Notes under the pieces: model-generated
Database searches by the model: none
What the model saw: the letters and a program-made list of their open reading frames with translations, nothing else
What the model was told of the DNA's origin: nothing
Program-made: the position numbers and the translations under genes
NCBI GenBank assembly: GCA_009746045.1
Contig: RPFO01000392.1
Span: 920,627-984,626, forward strand
Direction of reading: 5' to 3'
Source: Mesostigma viride
Taxonomy: Eukaryota; Streptophyta; Mesostigmatophyceae; Mesostigmatales; Mesostigmataceae
Length of the DNA stretch: 64,000 nucleotides
Part shown: positions 1 to 12,299 of the stretch, in pieces
Numbering within the stretch: the stretch's first letter is position 1
Layout of the letters: every line of letters begins with the position of its first letter

Positions 1-774
1 TTACTGCTTACGAGTTACGGGCTACTTATTACGGTAACGCGCTCTCAACAGTCTTAAGATAGACCATATTTACGCAGGTCCAAGCCAGTGAAGGCTGTGA
101 AGCCACCGAGCCAGTGTGTATGTACTCAGTACACTTCGGTAGGTTGGATTAGCAGGTTCTCTATCTAGTAAGCTAATAACGCGTGGGATACAACTAACCA
201 ACTGACTAAGTTAATATAACGCAGATATGTGCCTGCGATGATGTCTGCCTCCGTTTCGATCGATCGAACAAACGCTTGGCAGGCAAGAAAAGATTGAGAT
301 ACGGTTGTCCGGTCGATTCTGTTCACATGTTCCGAGTCAAATTGGGGCAAAGGGGCAGATGTCAAACGAAAAGCTGCCGAGCGTGGCTGGTTCCGCCTCC
401 TGCTCAGCTACTTGGCTCTGATTTCCCTTCTGAAGACGCGCGTGAGCCAAACGGCGTGGTACTTGCTGCACCGGGAATGCCCGCCAACCTCCCATTTTCC
501 GACGCGTCCACGCGCTGGATGGGCTTACCTGTCACCATGGCAAACCACCATGTGCCTTGCTCCCAACGGTTTTGACAAGTTTGTTATGCGGGAGCCAAAC
601 TCGAGGAACGCGAGGCCTGGCACCAACCTATCCTTACGGTCGTGACAGGATTCAAGGCTTTCGGGCAGCTATGGCATAGTAGCGGCGATTTTTAGGACAG
701 CGTAAGAATTTTTCAGGTAATCCAGTAGACTTCTAAATTTCGAACAGCTCGTGTTTTACCGGATATCAGCAACC
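1..774. other. upstream region of the SCAMP gene
   Basis: No coding exon, RNA gene or recognisable repeat could be supported here. Short open frames lack splice continuity or family resemblance. The 5' UTR and promoter of the SCAMP gene must lie here, but no clear TATA box or transcription start was identified. Confidence 0.5.
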
Positions 775-3700
775 ATGCCGCTCTTCGGTGGCTCCAAAGA
801 TAAGAATCCCTACACGGATGATGAGCCTAATCCGTTCGCCGTGAGTACCTTTACTTCTAGAGTCCCTAGCAGTTCAGAGATCTTTACAGCAAAAATGTTT
901 TGCTCGAAGGAATCATCCATGGAGAGTACGCCAAGGACTCGTCCAAGATGGATTATTTCTAAGACGGATTCGGTATTTCCCCCAACTAGAGCCCTAGCTG
1001 CATATATTTAACATGGATGTCGTGCATGGTGTACGTTTTTTTCCTAGCAGGATCCTTCCGTTACCATGCACACAAATGCCCTGGCTGCGACAACACCAGA
1101 AGCCGGGTCATTCGACTCTTATTCGGTAAGTTCTGTATTTTGCCGGTTTATTATGATACGTGTACTGTCCCTGCTTCCCGGCATCCTTGGAAGCCTGATC
1201 CTTCTCCCGGCATCCTAGGAAGCCAACCCGTAGTTGCAAATTTATCTAGATGGATTCCATGCTTTGAATCCCCGGTTCGGGGATATTTCCGAATGCTGAA
1301 GCTGTTGTTCCGATTGATACTTGCGAGAACTTACTCCGTATTATGTGATACTTGGAAAGTACGGCATCTTGTATTCATGTGTAGATCTTCTTCTTATTTT
1401 TTTCTGCGGATCCTGGTAATAGACTGGTTCCTATCATTGTCGATAGTGCTGTTTGTTGTTTATAAAATACCTGTTTTTTTTTTCCTGCTTTTTTGGCCAG
1501 GCAGGTTAACAAGTTGTATCGTGCATAGGCTGTTTCTGTCTGGTGCTGGATGGCATTCTTGCCTTGAGGTCAGGGTGTAGTTTAGATCCTTGTACAGGGT
1601 ATGTTAGGCTGTCTTTCTTGATGTGTATGGTTGAATCTTTTGCACGGGATCAGGACTCCAACTCCCTTCATCATGTCTGCATATGCCGCCCTTGCTGGCC
1701 CAACTTTAATGGCATGCAAAATCGTATCGTGCAGCTCATCACTTTTTAACCTTAACGTGTAGCTCATAACTTTTTCAGCTAATTAGCTTATCATTTATGT
1801 ACTTCTGTTGCCCCTGTGTACTGCAGATGCATGCTGCCCTACATGCTAATGCTAATTCTTACTTCTTGGACCCTTTTTCTTCACGTATTGTTTCCCAGTC
1901 ATAATGATCAAAATGACATTATCTTCATTTTAGTTTCTGCATGCAACATAGCAGTGGGAAACACAGTGGGCCACATATTGACGTGATGATGCACGTCATG
2001 TATGCTTCTGGCTGTGCTGCAGGGTGGCAACCAACAGGTGGCCCCTGTAATTCCTGATGTCCAGATGACGGCCATTAGCCAACAGAGTGCAGCGGAGAAG
2101 GTAAAACCCCGACCGTTGTTGTGCCTCCCATTAGAGCGTGCATAATAGATGCCCCAGTAGCATATCTATCATGGATAGGGATGACAGTTGATTCATGTCA
2201 GGATATAAGGATTGATCAAGGTTATAAAAATGTATACTATCTGGTTGATGATACAGTAGTTTGCTTTGCGGGAATGGGTGGTGGATACAGCATGTTTGAC
2301 AGATATCCGCTATGCATGGACATCAACGAACCGTAGGAACGAACAGCGGGGTTTACTGTGTTGGGTTTAACCTGTCTTTGAGCCAGTGTCAGGAGTATCT
2401 CTGCAATGGCCTCCGATAGGACTGAGTGCAGTCATGGTCCAATCATTCCCAACATCTGAAATTCTAGCCATTTCTAAACCACCGGGTATGTAATCCTAAG
2501 CAGCTCCTGGAAGGCCATGTTAGCAGCATTCACTCTTTTACATGCGATGCTGTGCTGGACAGTTAAGCTGTCCTGCTGCTCGCTGTTCCCATCTATGGTG
2601 CTTCCTTTCCTAGTACAGCCACACGAGATGTCAGCTGTCTACACCAGTGCTTCTGCCAAGGGTTTTTAGGAAGCATCAAAATGTTGACTTTTGCCCTGAC
2701 CCTTCCATCAAAATGTTGAGGATTTGCCCCACGGTTGCGTCAAAGTTTGACGTGTTTGCCCAGGCGTTGAACTGGCGTCCAACAAAATTACTGCTTTTTG
2801 GATGGGGGGCTGGCCAGGGCCTGCCAATGCTGGAAATAGCTTGCTTACAAACAGAAGCGTTGTCGTATTGATAAAGAAGGGCACAGGGGGGTGATGGCCA
2901 CAATAACTTTGCTTTCATTAAGACATCTGAGCCGGCCGACCCTAGTACCGCAGTTTCCGCTGCGGTACCCTCAGGCGCAGGGCTCTTGGTTTCTCAGTGG
3001 CCATTATGTTTTCCTCCACACCAACTGCCTCGTCACGCTGTACCTTCGCCCACTTGGCACGACAGCGCCTACCCTGCTTCTCGTCTGCTAAACTTTGACC
3101 AATATCCACTACATCTTTGTCTGCATCGTCCAAAGCCAGTTCACCCAGTGAGCAAGCTAGCGGCGTAGCAGACTTGACAACCATGTCACATCTTCTTTAG
3201 CCATTCTGCAGCCATTCTGCAGTATTACATGCATGACGCAACTATTGGGCCTATCGCAAGCTGCAACCATAAAATCATCTATTGCCTGCATTTTCCCTCG
3301 GCTGCTGCGTCATTTTCCTGCACGTGAAGAATGTCCAATTATTACTGTCCATTACCTAACCATGCATGGCAAACAAACTTGGCTCACACCGTAGCCTTCA
3401 CCGTACCAGACAGCAAGGGTAGTACGAGCTAGTACCGTAACACGGGTATATTGCAGAAGTAGGAATACTCTGTAGTGGCTGACGCTGTGCCCATACCCTT
3501 CGGTCCAGTTGACGGCTTGACGCTGCGCCCCTGGTGTTCGAAACCCGGTTGACGAACGACCACTTCATGCACGTCAAAACGTTGACAAATCGGCAAATTT
3601 TTTTGGGTCTGCGTGTTGACGTTTTCCCCTAAAGGCGTGTTGACATTTTTGGCGAAGTATAGTTTTTCCATAAACATTTGACGAAATCGTCACGTTAGCA

Positions 3701-6700
3701 GACGCACTGGGTTACACACAACAATTTGACTGCATTGCCCTGCTAGCTCCTTTCCTCTTTCCTCCTACACAATTTGCACATCCTTGTCACAATTGCCACA
3801 CTCTCCCTGCCCCTGCATGTCCCCTCCCCTCCTTGTCCCTTTTTCTTGCCCTGCTTGGTGGGCGCTTGCCTTGTCCTGTGGCCACCAGGCGAAGCTGGCC
3901 AAGATGGAGAAGGAGCTCAGGGATAAGGAAGCCGCGCTCAAGAAGAAGGAAGAGGTGCGGTTCCATGGAGAAAAGGGGTCGTGAGGACAAGGGGGGCTGG
4001 CGTAAGGACAGGCAGGATGGAGAATAATGCACATGCCTGGATGAAGCATTTACATGTGTCTGCAGTCATGTCCATCCGCGTCACTCCTTTGTTACTTGTA
4101 GCCATGACTGCTTGAGAGTTTGTGCAGGGTGGCATCTGCGTTCCACAAGTCCATGTTTCTGACACATCTGTGCTAAGGCTGCTGCTGCTGTACTTAGTCC
4201 TGACAAGTGTGGATGGGGCCCAGAGGCATGTATCATTCGTCGTTGGTGCCTGGCCACTATTGTTGGCCGGGTGGCCCCAAGCAAACAGAATTTCTGGTCA
4301 TGCGACCATCACCTGACAAATTTCGTACATGCCCTTGCGTTGCGTGGTTCTTGGGCATGCAGGAGCTGAAGAAGCGGGAAAAAGCCGTTGTTAAGGGAGG
4401 GAAGGGTAAGTGGGATTTTCTTTTGGTTCACAGACGGGTCGTACATTCTAGCATGCCTCATTCTAGTGAAGTACTTCCACTGCTGACCGCTCCACCCTGA
4501 TGGTGGCACACCCACGTGCAGTATCCACATTTCCCCCCCTCGCATGCTTCCAGTGGTGAATACGTAACAAAAATATGTACATCCAATAAAAGCACAAATC
4601 ACAGCATATGGGAAAAGGGTGTTTAGAGTATTACTTGTTAGTGTTGGTTTGGGAAGACTGTGTGCAAGCATACCAAAACACTAAGCGAGGTTCCTTCAGT
4701 ATGTGAAATTTGCCGTTCCTTTTTTTCCCATCCACAACCAGCTGCCATGGGCTTCCTAAAGAAAATTTTTTATGCTGTCATGCCCATCCTTGAGCTGTGT
4801 CTTGTAGAAGCCGTTTCAATTTTGGAATAGGGTTCATGGTCTTTTGGGGATAGGGTCCTAGCACCAGCATGAAAGCCTAAAGTCTTCTTGTTCACGCAAT
4901 GCTGACGGTTGCTGGTTATCATCATCTGTGGATTGCTCCGTGTCCTCTTTGGCTGGTTGACAGGTGGCGATGAGAAGAACTGGCCTGTGTGCTGGCCATT
5001 GATACACCACGACATCGCAAATGACATCCCGGCGCACCTCCACGGTGCCATCAAGCGCGCCTATTTCTCGCTGATCCGTAAGTTGTTGTGGATGTGTTCT
5101 AGCTTCAATGGATGTATGGGCATAGACACACAAAACGCCTGACCCCTCCATGGGGTTGGTCACGCACTTTGTTAGATAGGCATGGGTAATCGCCCAGGTG
5201 ATGGGCAGTGGGGCATGGTCGAGTGCAGTACGATGTCCGTTGTTGTGCAGACGTGTGTGACACATGATGATGGACTCATCGTTGTCACACACAGTAGTGA
5301 AGCGGGCGCAGCGCCGTCCCTCCATGTGGATGATAAATAGCTGCCTGTGAGAATGGGTGCAAGTGACAAGGGGTGCACATTGGGGGCATGCTTGTTTTGG
5401 TGGTTCGGGTTTTGTGTGTGTGACGGGACACGGTCTTTTCTGCTCAGCACAATGTGCAAGCGGTAGTGTTATTTCCTTGAAAAAGCCTAGGTTGATAAAA
5501 GAGTAGCCCATGCTGAATAACTGTTACGCCTGCTGCGTGCTATCTTTTCTCCTGCCTTGCTTGGTGTGGAATTCCGTCAACTGGCGAATCGAATTACCCA
5601 ACGAATGGTCAACGGAATGCAACGGCTGAACGTGATCCGGTGCCGTCTGCCAGTGGTCTTCTGGTGCTTTGCCTGGAACATGCTGTGCGTGACCATCGGC
5701 ATGTTCACGGGCCACCTGGGTGACAAGGCCGGTATGTCGCAACGCACGCACCATGGCTTATGCGAAAATGCTACGGCAGCTTGGTGCTGACAGCTGTGGC
5801 CCTGGTAGGCAGGCTGTTCGACATTTTCTTGCACTGCAGGCTGTCCATTTCATCATGAAGTTTGCATCCTTTCCTGCTTTTCGTACGCACACCCAATTTG
5901 CCCCTGGGCATGGTCGTTTTCGGCAGGAGCTGTCCATGTAGGTAAACATATAGGTAGCAGGCCCGCTCGATGCTGGGCTATGGTCAAAGTGGGCGACAAG
6001 TTGGCCCTCGTGTATGGACTGGGTCAGTGATTCGATTAAGATTTTCGTTACTAGTGGCGCTAGGCCACTTGTGGCGTTTCGAACTATGAAAGCTTCAGTT
6101 TACTCGGCCAATGTGTGGCTTTAAGCCAATTAAAATTGGGCTTGGCACGGCCACATGTGGCGGGCTGGCTTTTTGGTGCAGCAAATGACCCTGCCGGCAG
6201 CGGGGTCAGCGCGGCGCGGCGCCGTACTGGACCAAAGGCTTCCGGCCAAGCCCGTGCCAGAAGACACACTAGCAATATTTCCTCTCTCCTCCCCTACCTA
6301 CCTGCGGCGGCCCAGGTGGCCTAAACGGCCCAGCGTCTGCCATGGATTTTTCCTACTTGGTAATTTAACAACAACGATTACTAGTGCCGAAAGTCGAAAC
6401 ACATTAGTCAATGCAGTATGGATGGCGAGTGACTTCATAACTGAGGCGCCAGGCCGCCAGCCAGCTGAAGCCTGAAAAGTGAAAATGCACACAAGCTGCA
6501 GTCTGCACAGTGCACTCTGGTCTCTGGCAGCGGGCCACTTGCCACTTGGCACTTGGCCGGGCTCTACGTACATGCACTATGCAGTCAGTAAGTCAGTCAG
6601 TCATAGTAGTACTCATAGTAGTAGTCTAGTACTAGTGAGGCTTGTGGCGGAACGCCGGCCAGAAAACCGGCTGACACCGCCAATGGTGGCGTAACCTGTA

Positions 6701-9700
6701 CTAGAGTGAACTTCAGGCACGGCCACCCTGTGGCGAAACGAAACTACAAAGTAGAACAGCACGGCCAAATTGTGGCTTCTTGGGAGCCCTGTCAAAGTGG
6801 GTGGCACCGCCACAATTTGCCCAAAAAAGTGCCACACCGCCACATTTGGCGGCATATCGCCACTAATCGAAACACTGGACTGGGTTCGCCTGCAACACTT
6901 AGCCATTTAGCTGCTGGATGCTGCTTTACCGTCACCTGCTAGCCGTGCTGTTTCCTGCCGCCATAGATAGCTCCCGGTCACGCGATTTATAACTACATTT
7001 CCGCACACTGGGTGTACCTCTGACATGCCCACACATGGCGCACATGCAACATCCATCCTCTCCCCTCCCTTCCACCACCTTGCCCCTGTGCTACCCTACC
7101 CCTTGGCTACTCTCCACGCAGCGGGCTCCTGGTTCCTGGCGGTCATCTACACCATCACCGGTGTGCCCGGCGCCTACCTGCTGTGGTACAAGCGCCTCTA
7201 CAATGGCATGAGGTGAGCAGTGGAGGGCCCTGTGCCACCCACCACCACCACCCACCACCCCGGCATTCAATGCAACCCTCCCGCATGCATCCTCGTTGAA
7301 GCATTCACATGCCTTTTCTTTCCGCGCTCCATCGGCTAGCCTTGCGCAGCCTGGGCCCGATTTGTGAGCCTGTACATGAGTCCATTATTTTTTGGGAGAG
7401 GTCATTATGGGATTTTGCTGTTGTGGTGCATCCCAGTGCGCTGCACCCGGGGTAACCCAGGTACTATACTGGGCCGTGTGCTGCTCTAGCTGCCATCAAG
7501 GTGGTCGCATGTGCCGGACAGTCCTGTTGGTAGATCCCTTAGACCCAGGCGGGATGCAGCAAGGCAGGAGCATCCCAGCTTGATTGTTAACTTTGCGGTC
7601 CGTCGCCAAGGATGGGCACGGCAAGTGGGTATAGATTCTCGCGCAACAGAGCACTTGCGGTGGCTTGCCTGTGTTGTGGTCACTTTCCCACTCACCTCAC
7701 CGCTCCACATGTCCCAAGTGCATGGGGTGCCGGCGCTCATTGTGGCCTATCGTGGCACTCATCCTTGTGGCTCACGCTTTCGTGCTGTCCCCTGCTGGTC
7801 CGCGTGTTTTTGTGCAGGCATGACAAGGCGCTGCTCTACGGTGGCTTCTTCATGTGCTACCTGGTAAGCAACACAAGCGGCAGCCTCTCTGTTTGCCATA
7901 GTGTTCGATTGCCTGCCCACAACATGACACCCTCTGTTTTGGTAGCCGTACAATGGGTTCATGGACCTGCCATGCATGGTACTTGCCTCTCGTGGCCAGA
8001 TGTCTCAGAAGATGTTGTGAAAGCAAGGTTGTTTGCATGTGCGCCACCAAGTCTAGTGCTGACCTTGTACATCTTGTGTGCACAACGAGCTGGGCGAAGG
8101 ACGACAGCTTCCTGGATGAGCCTGCGCGCAAGGCCATCTCCCGCACTTCCTTGCCTGGGTGAATTGTTGCCCCATGATGGTTTTCGATTACTTGCACTTC
8201 TGGCTGGTGTGTGTCTAAGAGGCGCGAGTGGAGGTTGTAGATGGGGTTATCAGCAATGCACCCCTGTACGCGTGCACTAGCCAAGTCTCCTTAGGCGCTT
8301 GCTTGCCTATGCCTCGTGTTGCATCTCTGTGTCTCACCGTGCCTCACCATACCTTCCCCCTCAATGCCGTGGTGTTGTGGTGGCGCGCAGATCCACATTG
8401 CCTTCTGCATCTACGCCGCCGTGGCTCCCCCCATCTTTGGGGATGGCAAGTCGATGACGTAAGTCCTGACGCACCTGCGCCCGCCTGTAGTTCAACAATC
8501 CCCGCCTGCCTGCTTCCCACTAGACTAACAAAGCGACCCTGATGCGTTAGTCGTACCCCTGGAACATAGCTCTGCGCCTGCTCCTCTGTGGGCCTGGTCA
8601 GCTATGACGGGAGTGTCGAGGAAGAGCCGCCATGCTTCGCTGCGCGATGCTAGCGCGTGTGCATGCCATTGAACACGTTCGTCCAAGGATATCCGTGCAT
8701 TGCCAGTAAAAAGGATTAGCTTGGGCGCGCAAGTCACCGCCAGCGTCTTGGCTGTTCTTCTGCTTTGGGTTCCCTTGCATGCACATTCTGCTCCGGCTTT
8801 CCTTTTTCTCGATTGAGGACTCGTGAAGGAGAAATAATCGCACCCTGGCCATAAGCCCATGCACCGTAATCGATAGGCAGGTCCGCCTGGCTCCCATTGT
8901 TTAAGATAGTTGTGCAATTTTATATATATAATTACTTTATTGGCAGGCTGGCCCTCCTCCCTGTGTGCACCCACCCAGTTTGTCCTGTCTGACATGTGTG
9001 TTACATTTGTCCCTGTGGACACATGCCCTTCTTTGGCACTGTTATGGCTGCTGCTGCTGCTGCTGCTCTTGGTGGCCCCCGTGCATGTGCATGCCTTCTT
9101 GTGGCCATCTGCCTCTGTGCGCGCCACCGGACAATGATCTTACAGTGGCTTCCTCACAATGGTGGACATGCTGTCGGAGGCGGTCTTCCTGGGGGTAAGC
9201 CACACACACAGCATATGGTTGGCCTCCCGTGTGGTTGCGACCACGGTGCCCATCTCCTACTAACGACTAGTCGAGGCCCCTTCACTGCCAGTTGGATTCT
9301 ATCATTCTAGCAGTAGAGCGGATATACGCAGCACACAGGACAGACGTGCAGTTTTAAGCCATGCCATTTGCGATGGCCCGTTCCATTTGCTTGTAAGTGC
9401 GCCCTGTCCCATAATAAGCTTGGCCAGGGCAGACTTCATGTAGCCCTTTGCATTGCTGGTGTAAGGCAATTCATGCGGTTTCAAAAACAGGGTAGCATAC
9501 CCCCCCCACACACACAGGTTTAAGAATCCCAGGTTCATGACCCTGGATTTGACATCTGCTAGTAGTAGAGTCGTAGAACGTAGTATAATCAATTCACATT
9601 AGTAAGATTCCTTAAGATTGTGAGCCCAGGTTTGGTAGGACCCCAATCTTAATCGTGGGTGTGTGGGTGTGGGGGGGGGTTCGGCCGCGAGTACTCTGGC

Positions 9701-10715
9701 TGAGTACTTGGCGTGTTTTCTTCTGCCTAGTGACTGTTGTTGAAGGGCAAGTTCCGAGCAGCTAGCTCCATGATTGTCAGGATGGATGTCAGGGATGGAC
9801 AAGAGAGCATTCTAATGGAGTTGGGGTGGCCTCGCAATCATTTTCTCATTGGCATGGTGCCGTGACGGTCCTCCAATCAACCAGAGCAGACTCGTACTGC
9901 CATGCAGCAACAGTTGGAATTTATTATCTGTTTAAATGTTTTTGCAGGCCTTATGCGTAAGCAATATTATCTTCAATGGGTTTATTGTACACGGGTGCCC
10001 TGTGCATGTACACGGTATTTTTCAGACAAACGGATATGGTGGTTTCTGGCCTGCGCTGGTTGTCTCTTTGATGGTGGTGCTGTCAATTGCGCAATGCCGT
10101 GGGCTTACGTTGTTTCGGTCTGTGCCTAATTGTGGTGTCTTTATCGAGCAGGTTCTGTACGTCATCGGCTTTGCCTCCTGGGCTATTGAGGCTCTTCTCA
10201 GCTTCTGGACCATCCAGGTAAGCACCCCTGCACACTGTGGTTGTCTTTCGCGTTTAATACAGTGCAGCTTTGTGGCTGTCCATGTTTTCATCACCTGAGC
10301 ACTGTCGGTTTTTCTGTACACGTTGCCATGCTACTTGATTAGATAAAGTAGTATATGCTTCTTTTCATCAATTCGAGGATTAATGATCCATGACTACCCA
10401 ATCGGACCGTGTGTAATCAATTCTACTTGTAACCCGACCTTGATACGTGAGTATTTGTCAAAGCCTTGTGCTACGTATCTAGTAGTAGCAAAACAGCCAT
10501 GGTATGTGAACTCTCAGGTGTTTGGTCACGTGGCGCGCTGGCAACCTATTTCTTAGTTCTCTCCCTACTTGTGGTATGTCTCCTCGCATGTGTTGGTTGT
10601 CTCTTTGATATTTGCGCAGTTCGTGTACAGGAAATTCCGCAGCTCAGGTGGCGGGGACCGTCTGAGGACTGAGGGCATGTCAGCAGCCATGCGTGCCGGT
10701 GCCTCCGCTGTATAA
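775..10715 (+). CDS. SCAMP: secretory carrier-associated membrane protein (SCAMP), 13 exons, complete
   Basis: Exons: 775-840, 1052-1126, 2023-2100, 3890-3955, 4363-4405, 4964-5077, 5654-5731, 7122-7212, 7818-7863, 8391-8458, 9146-9194, 10152-10217 and 10620-10715 (TAA). All junctions are GT-AG and in phase, giving 936 bp or 311 aa, close to plant SCAMPs (about 280-290 aa). The start is the first ATG (context AACCATGCC) and opens with MPLFGGSKDKNPY. Visible parts are an NPF endocytic motif at residues 19-21, a charged coiled coil at about 74-105 (KLAKMEKELRDKEAALKKKE), the family signature NWPVCWPLIHHDIANDIP before the first membrane span, and four membrane segments at about 148-170, 176-192, 212-235 and 258-280. 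LLWYKRLYNGMR matches the conserved cytoplasmic loop (E peptide) between spans 2 and 3. SCAMPs cycle between trans-Golgi, endosome and plasma membrane in secretory and endocytic traffic. That role is family knowledge, not seen here. A TGTAA motif at 11053 could be the poly(A) signal. Confidence 0.95.
6031..6885. repeat. cluster of GCCAC/GTGGC inverted words in SCAMP intron 7, possible foldback element
   Basis: Between exons 7 and 8 the words GTGGCG, GCCAC and TTCGATTA/TAATCGAA recur in both orientations. A left cluster (6031-6080) is roughly mirrored by a right cluster (6820-6885). The arrangement resembles a decayed foldback or MITE element. No target-site duplication was identified, so borders are approximate. 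Confidence 0.35.
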
Positions 10716-11130
10716 AGAGTGCAGCGCCAACGTGAAATTCACGCATGGAGGTTGCCTGGACTCTTGAAAGTGAAGTTGCCTATGACAGCTGATCAATATG
10801 CAGTTGATGCAAAAGTTCTTTTGAAGTCTACAGCATACAGAATACTGGTGCAGTTTCACTTTTCCCCTCTATTTGCTGGGATTTTCCTTTGTACCTGAGT
10901 ACAGGGCTGCCCGTTTTTTAATTATAAGTGGTCGCAGGTGCTGGTGTGTGGGCAGGAATAGCCAGCGCTGGATCGAGGAACATGGATTTTCTGCCACAAT
11001 GTCGCATTCAATTTATGGTTTTCTTTTGTGCAGGACAGAGATGTGTTAGTATTGTAAGTGAACTAAGTGAAATGAATCATAACTAAAGGGACATTGAAGA
11101 AATTTCATCCTTAGCAACTACGGTAAGTAG
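10716..11130. other. 3' flank of the SCAMP gene
   Basis: Presumed 3' UTR and downstream flank. No other gene or repeat was recognised. Copies of dispersed retroelement tails begin just after it. Confidence 0.4.
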
Positions 11131-11280
11131 GTACTTGCGTGTCATGCGCATGGGCATGCCACGGAGTACTACACTAATCTCATTAGAAAATAATTACACG
11201 AAAGTTACAAATATCGCCTGCATCATGCCCCAACCATGTAGTCACGCTTGGCTGATTTCGATAGTACCGGCTACGCACCC
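11120..11280 (+). repeat. type-C LINE 3' tail fragment
   Basis: The stretch with GTACTTGCGTGTCATGCGCA, GGCATGCCACGGAGTACT and CTAATCTCATTAGAAAA recurs at about 14908, 15000, 17230 (inverted), 30675 and 37670 (inverted). At several sites it abuts (AAGT)n. It is the 3' end of a LINE subfamily better seen at 14975-15842. Confidence 0.6.
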
Positions 11281-11839
11281 TTCTAATAAAGAAGGTTCCA
11301 GCCGTGTTCAGCCCGTCTCACGTTGCGAGACTGAAAAAGTCTCGCGTGCAGACACGTGTGTAGTACTCCTACACACGTACAGATCTCGAGTGATTTATCT
11401 AGTACCAAATCCGAAAGGCCGCTTGCATCACTCCCCGGAAAGGAGAACTTTTGCGGATGACTGTACGTAGGTGTAAGTTGGCGATGCCCTAGGATCCGGA
11501 GACGTCCGTCCTATAGTCAGCAAAAGTGGGTGCAAGAGGTCCCCAGTTATTCGATTCCGGTCGGATTCATTTGCAGATCGCGTTTTTCCGCGTTTTCCGC
11601 GGACCGGCACTGAACGCAAATGGTTTTCACCTTTGCGGCGTGCCTGATCAGAATGTAGTCACTAGAGGGGGATATAATCCTGCTTTGCTGCAGCAACACG
11701 ATGTTTTCTGGCATACGCAGGCTTTTGGTTCCCGCCGCACATTAATGAAAGTGCAAGCCGTCCTCCGGATTTTTGCCTTTGCACCGTGCATTTGCAGTTC
11801 TTGGACGTTTTGAAACATGGCATGGCTAACGTAATGACG

Positions 11840-12170
11840 GACTCCCCAACGGGAGCACGAGTCTAATTAATTAATTAATTAATTAATGACGGACTAAGCT
11901 CTAGACCTTTTCAGTGGTTTTCCATTTGCGGGTATTTCCTCGTAAACGGTGGGAGATCGAGCGATCGCAGCAATGGTGCTCACCACTAGCTAGACACTCC
12001 CGGCCAGTTAGGCTCGAAACACACACCATGATCAAGCAAGCTGTTTCCGGTCCCACGTACCGTCTAGCTAGCCTATAGATCATCTGGTTGCTCTGTGTAC
12101 GTAAGCCAGCCATAATTTCAATGCACAAGGCTACACATATATTTCCATCTCCATTCATTTTCATCATCCT
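11840..12170. repeat. dispersed repeat shared with 54.1-54.4 kb
   Basis: Begins next to a stem-loop plus (TTAA)n tail at about 11848-11886. The block with TTCAGTGGTTTTCCATTTGC, CACTCCCGGCCAG and ATCAAGCAAGCTGTTTCCGG is repeated in the same orientation at about 54205-54425, with roughly 85-90 percent identity by eye. No coding frame is preserved. The family is unidentified. Confidence 0.6.
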
Positions 12171-12299
12171 GAACGACTCTAATTAAAACGCGGACGAGAT
12201 CACGGCAGGCTCGAGCTACCATTAATTAATTAATAGCTCCGGCCGTGGGGAGCATATGTAACACATAGCCCTGAGCAGGGGCAACTATGAGAATTTGCG

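Noticed and set aside
3510-3560. tRNA or SINE suggested by GTTCGAAACC
   Set aside because: No A box at a suitable distance and no cloverleaf. Single copy in the window.
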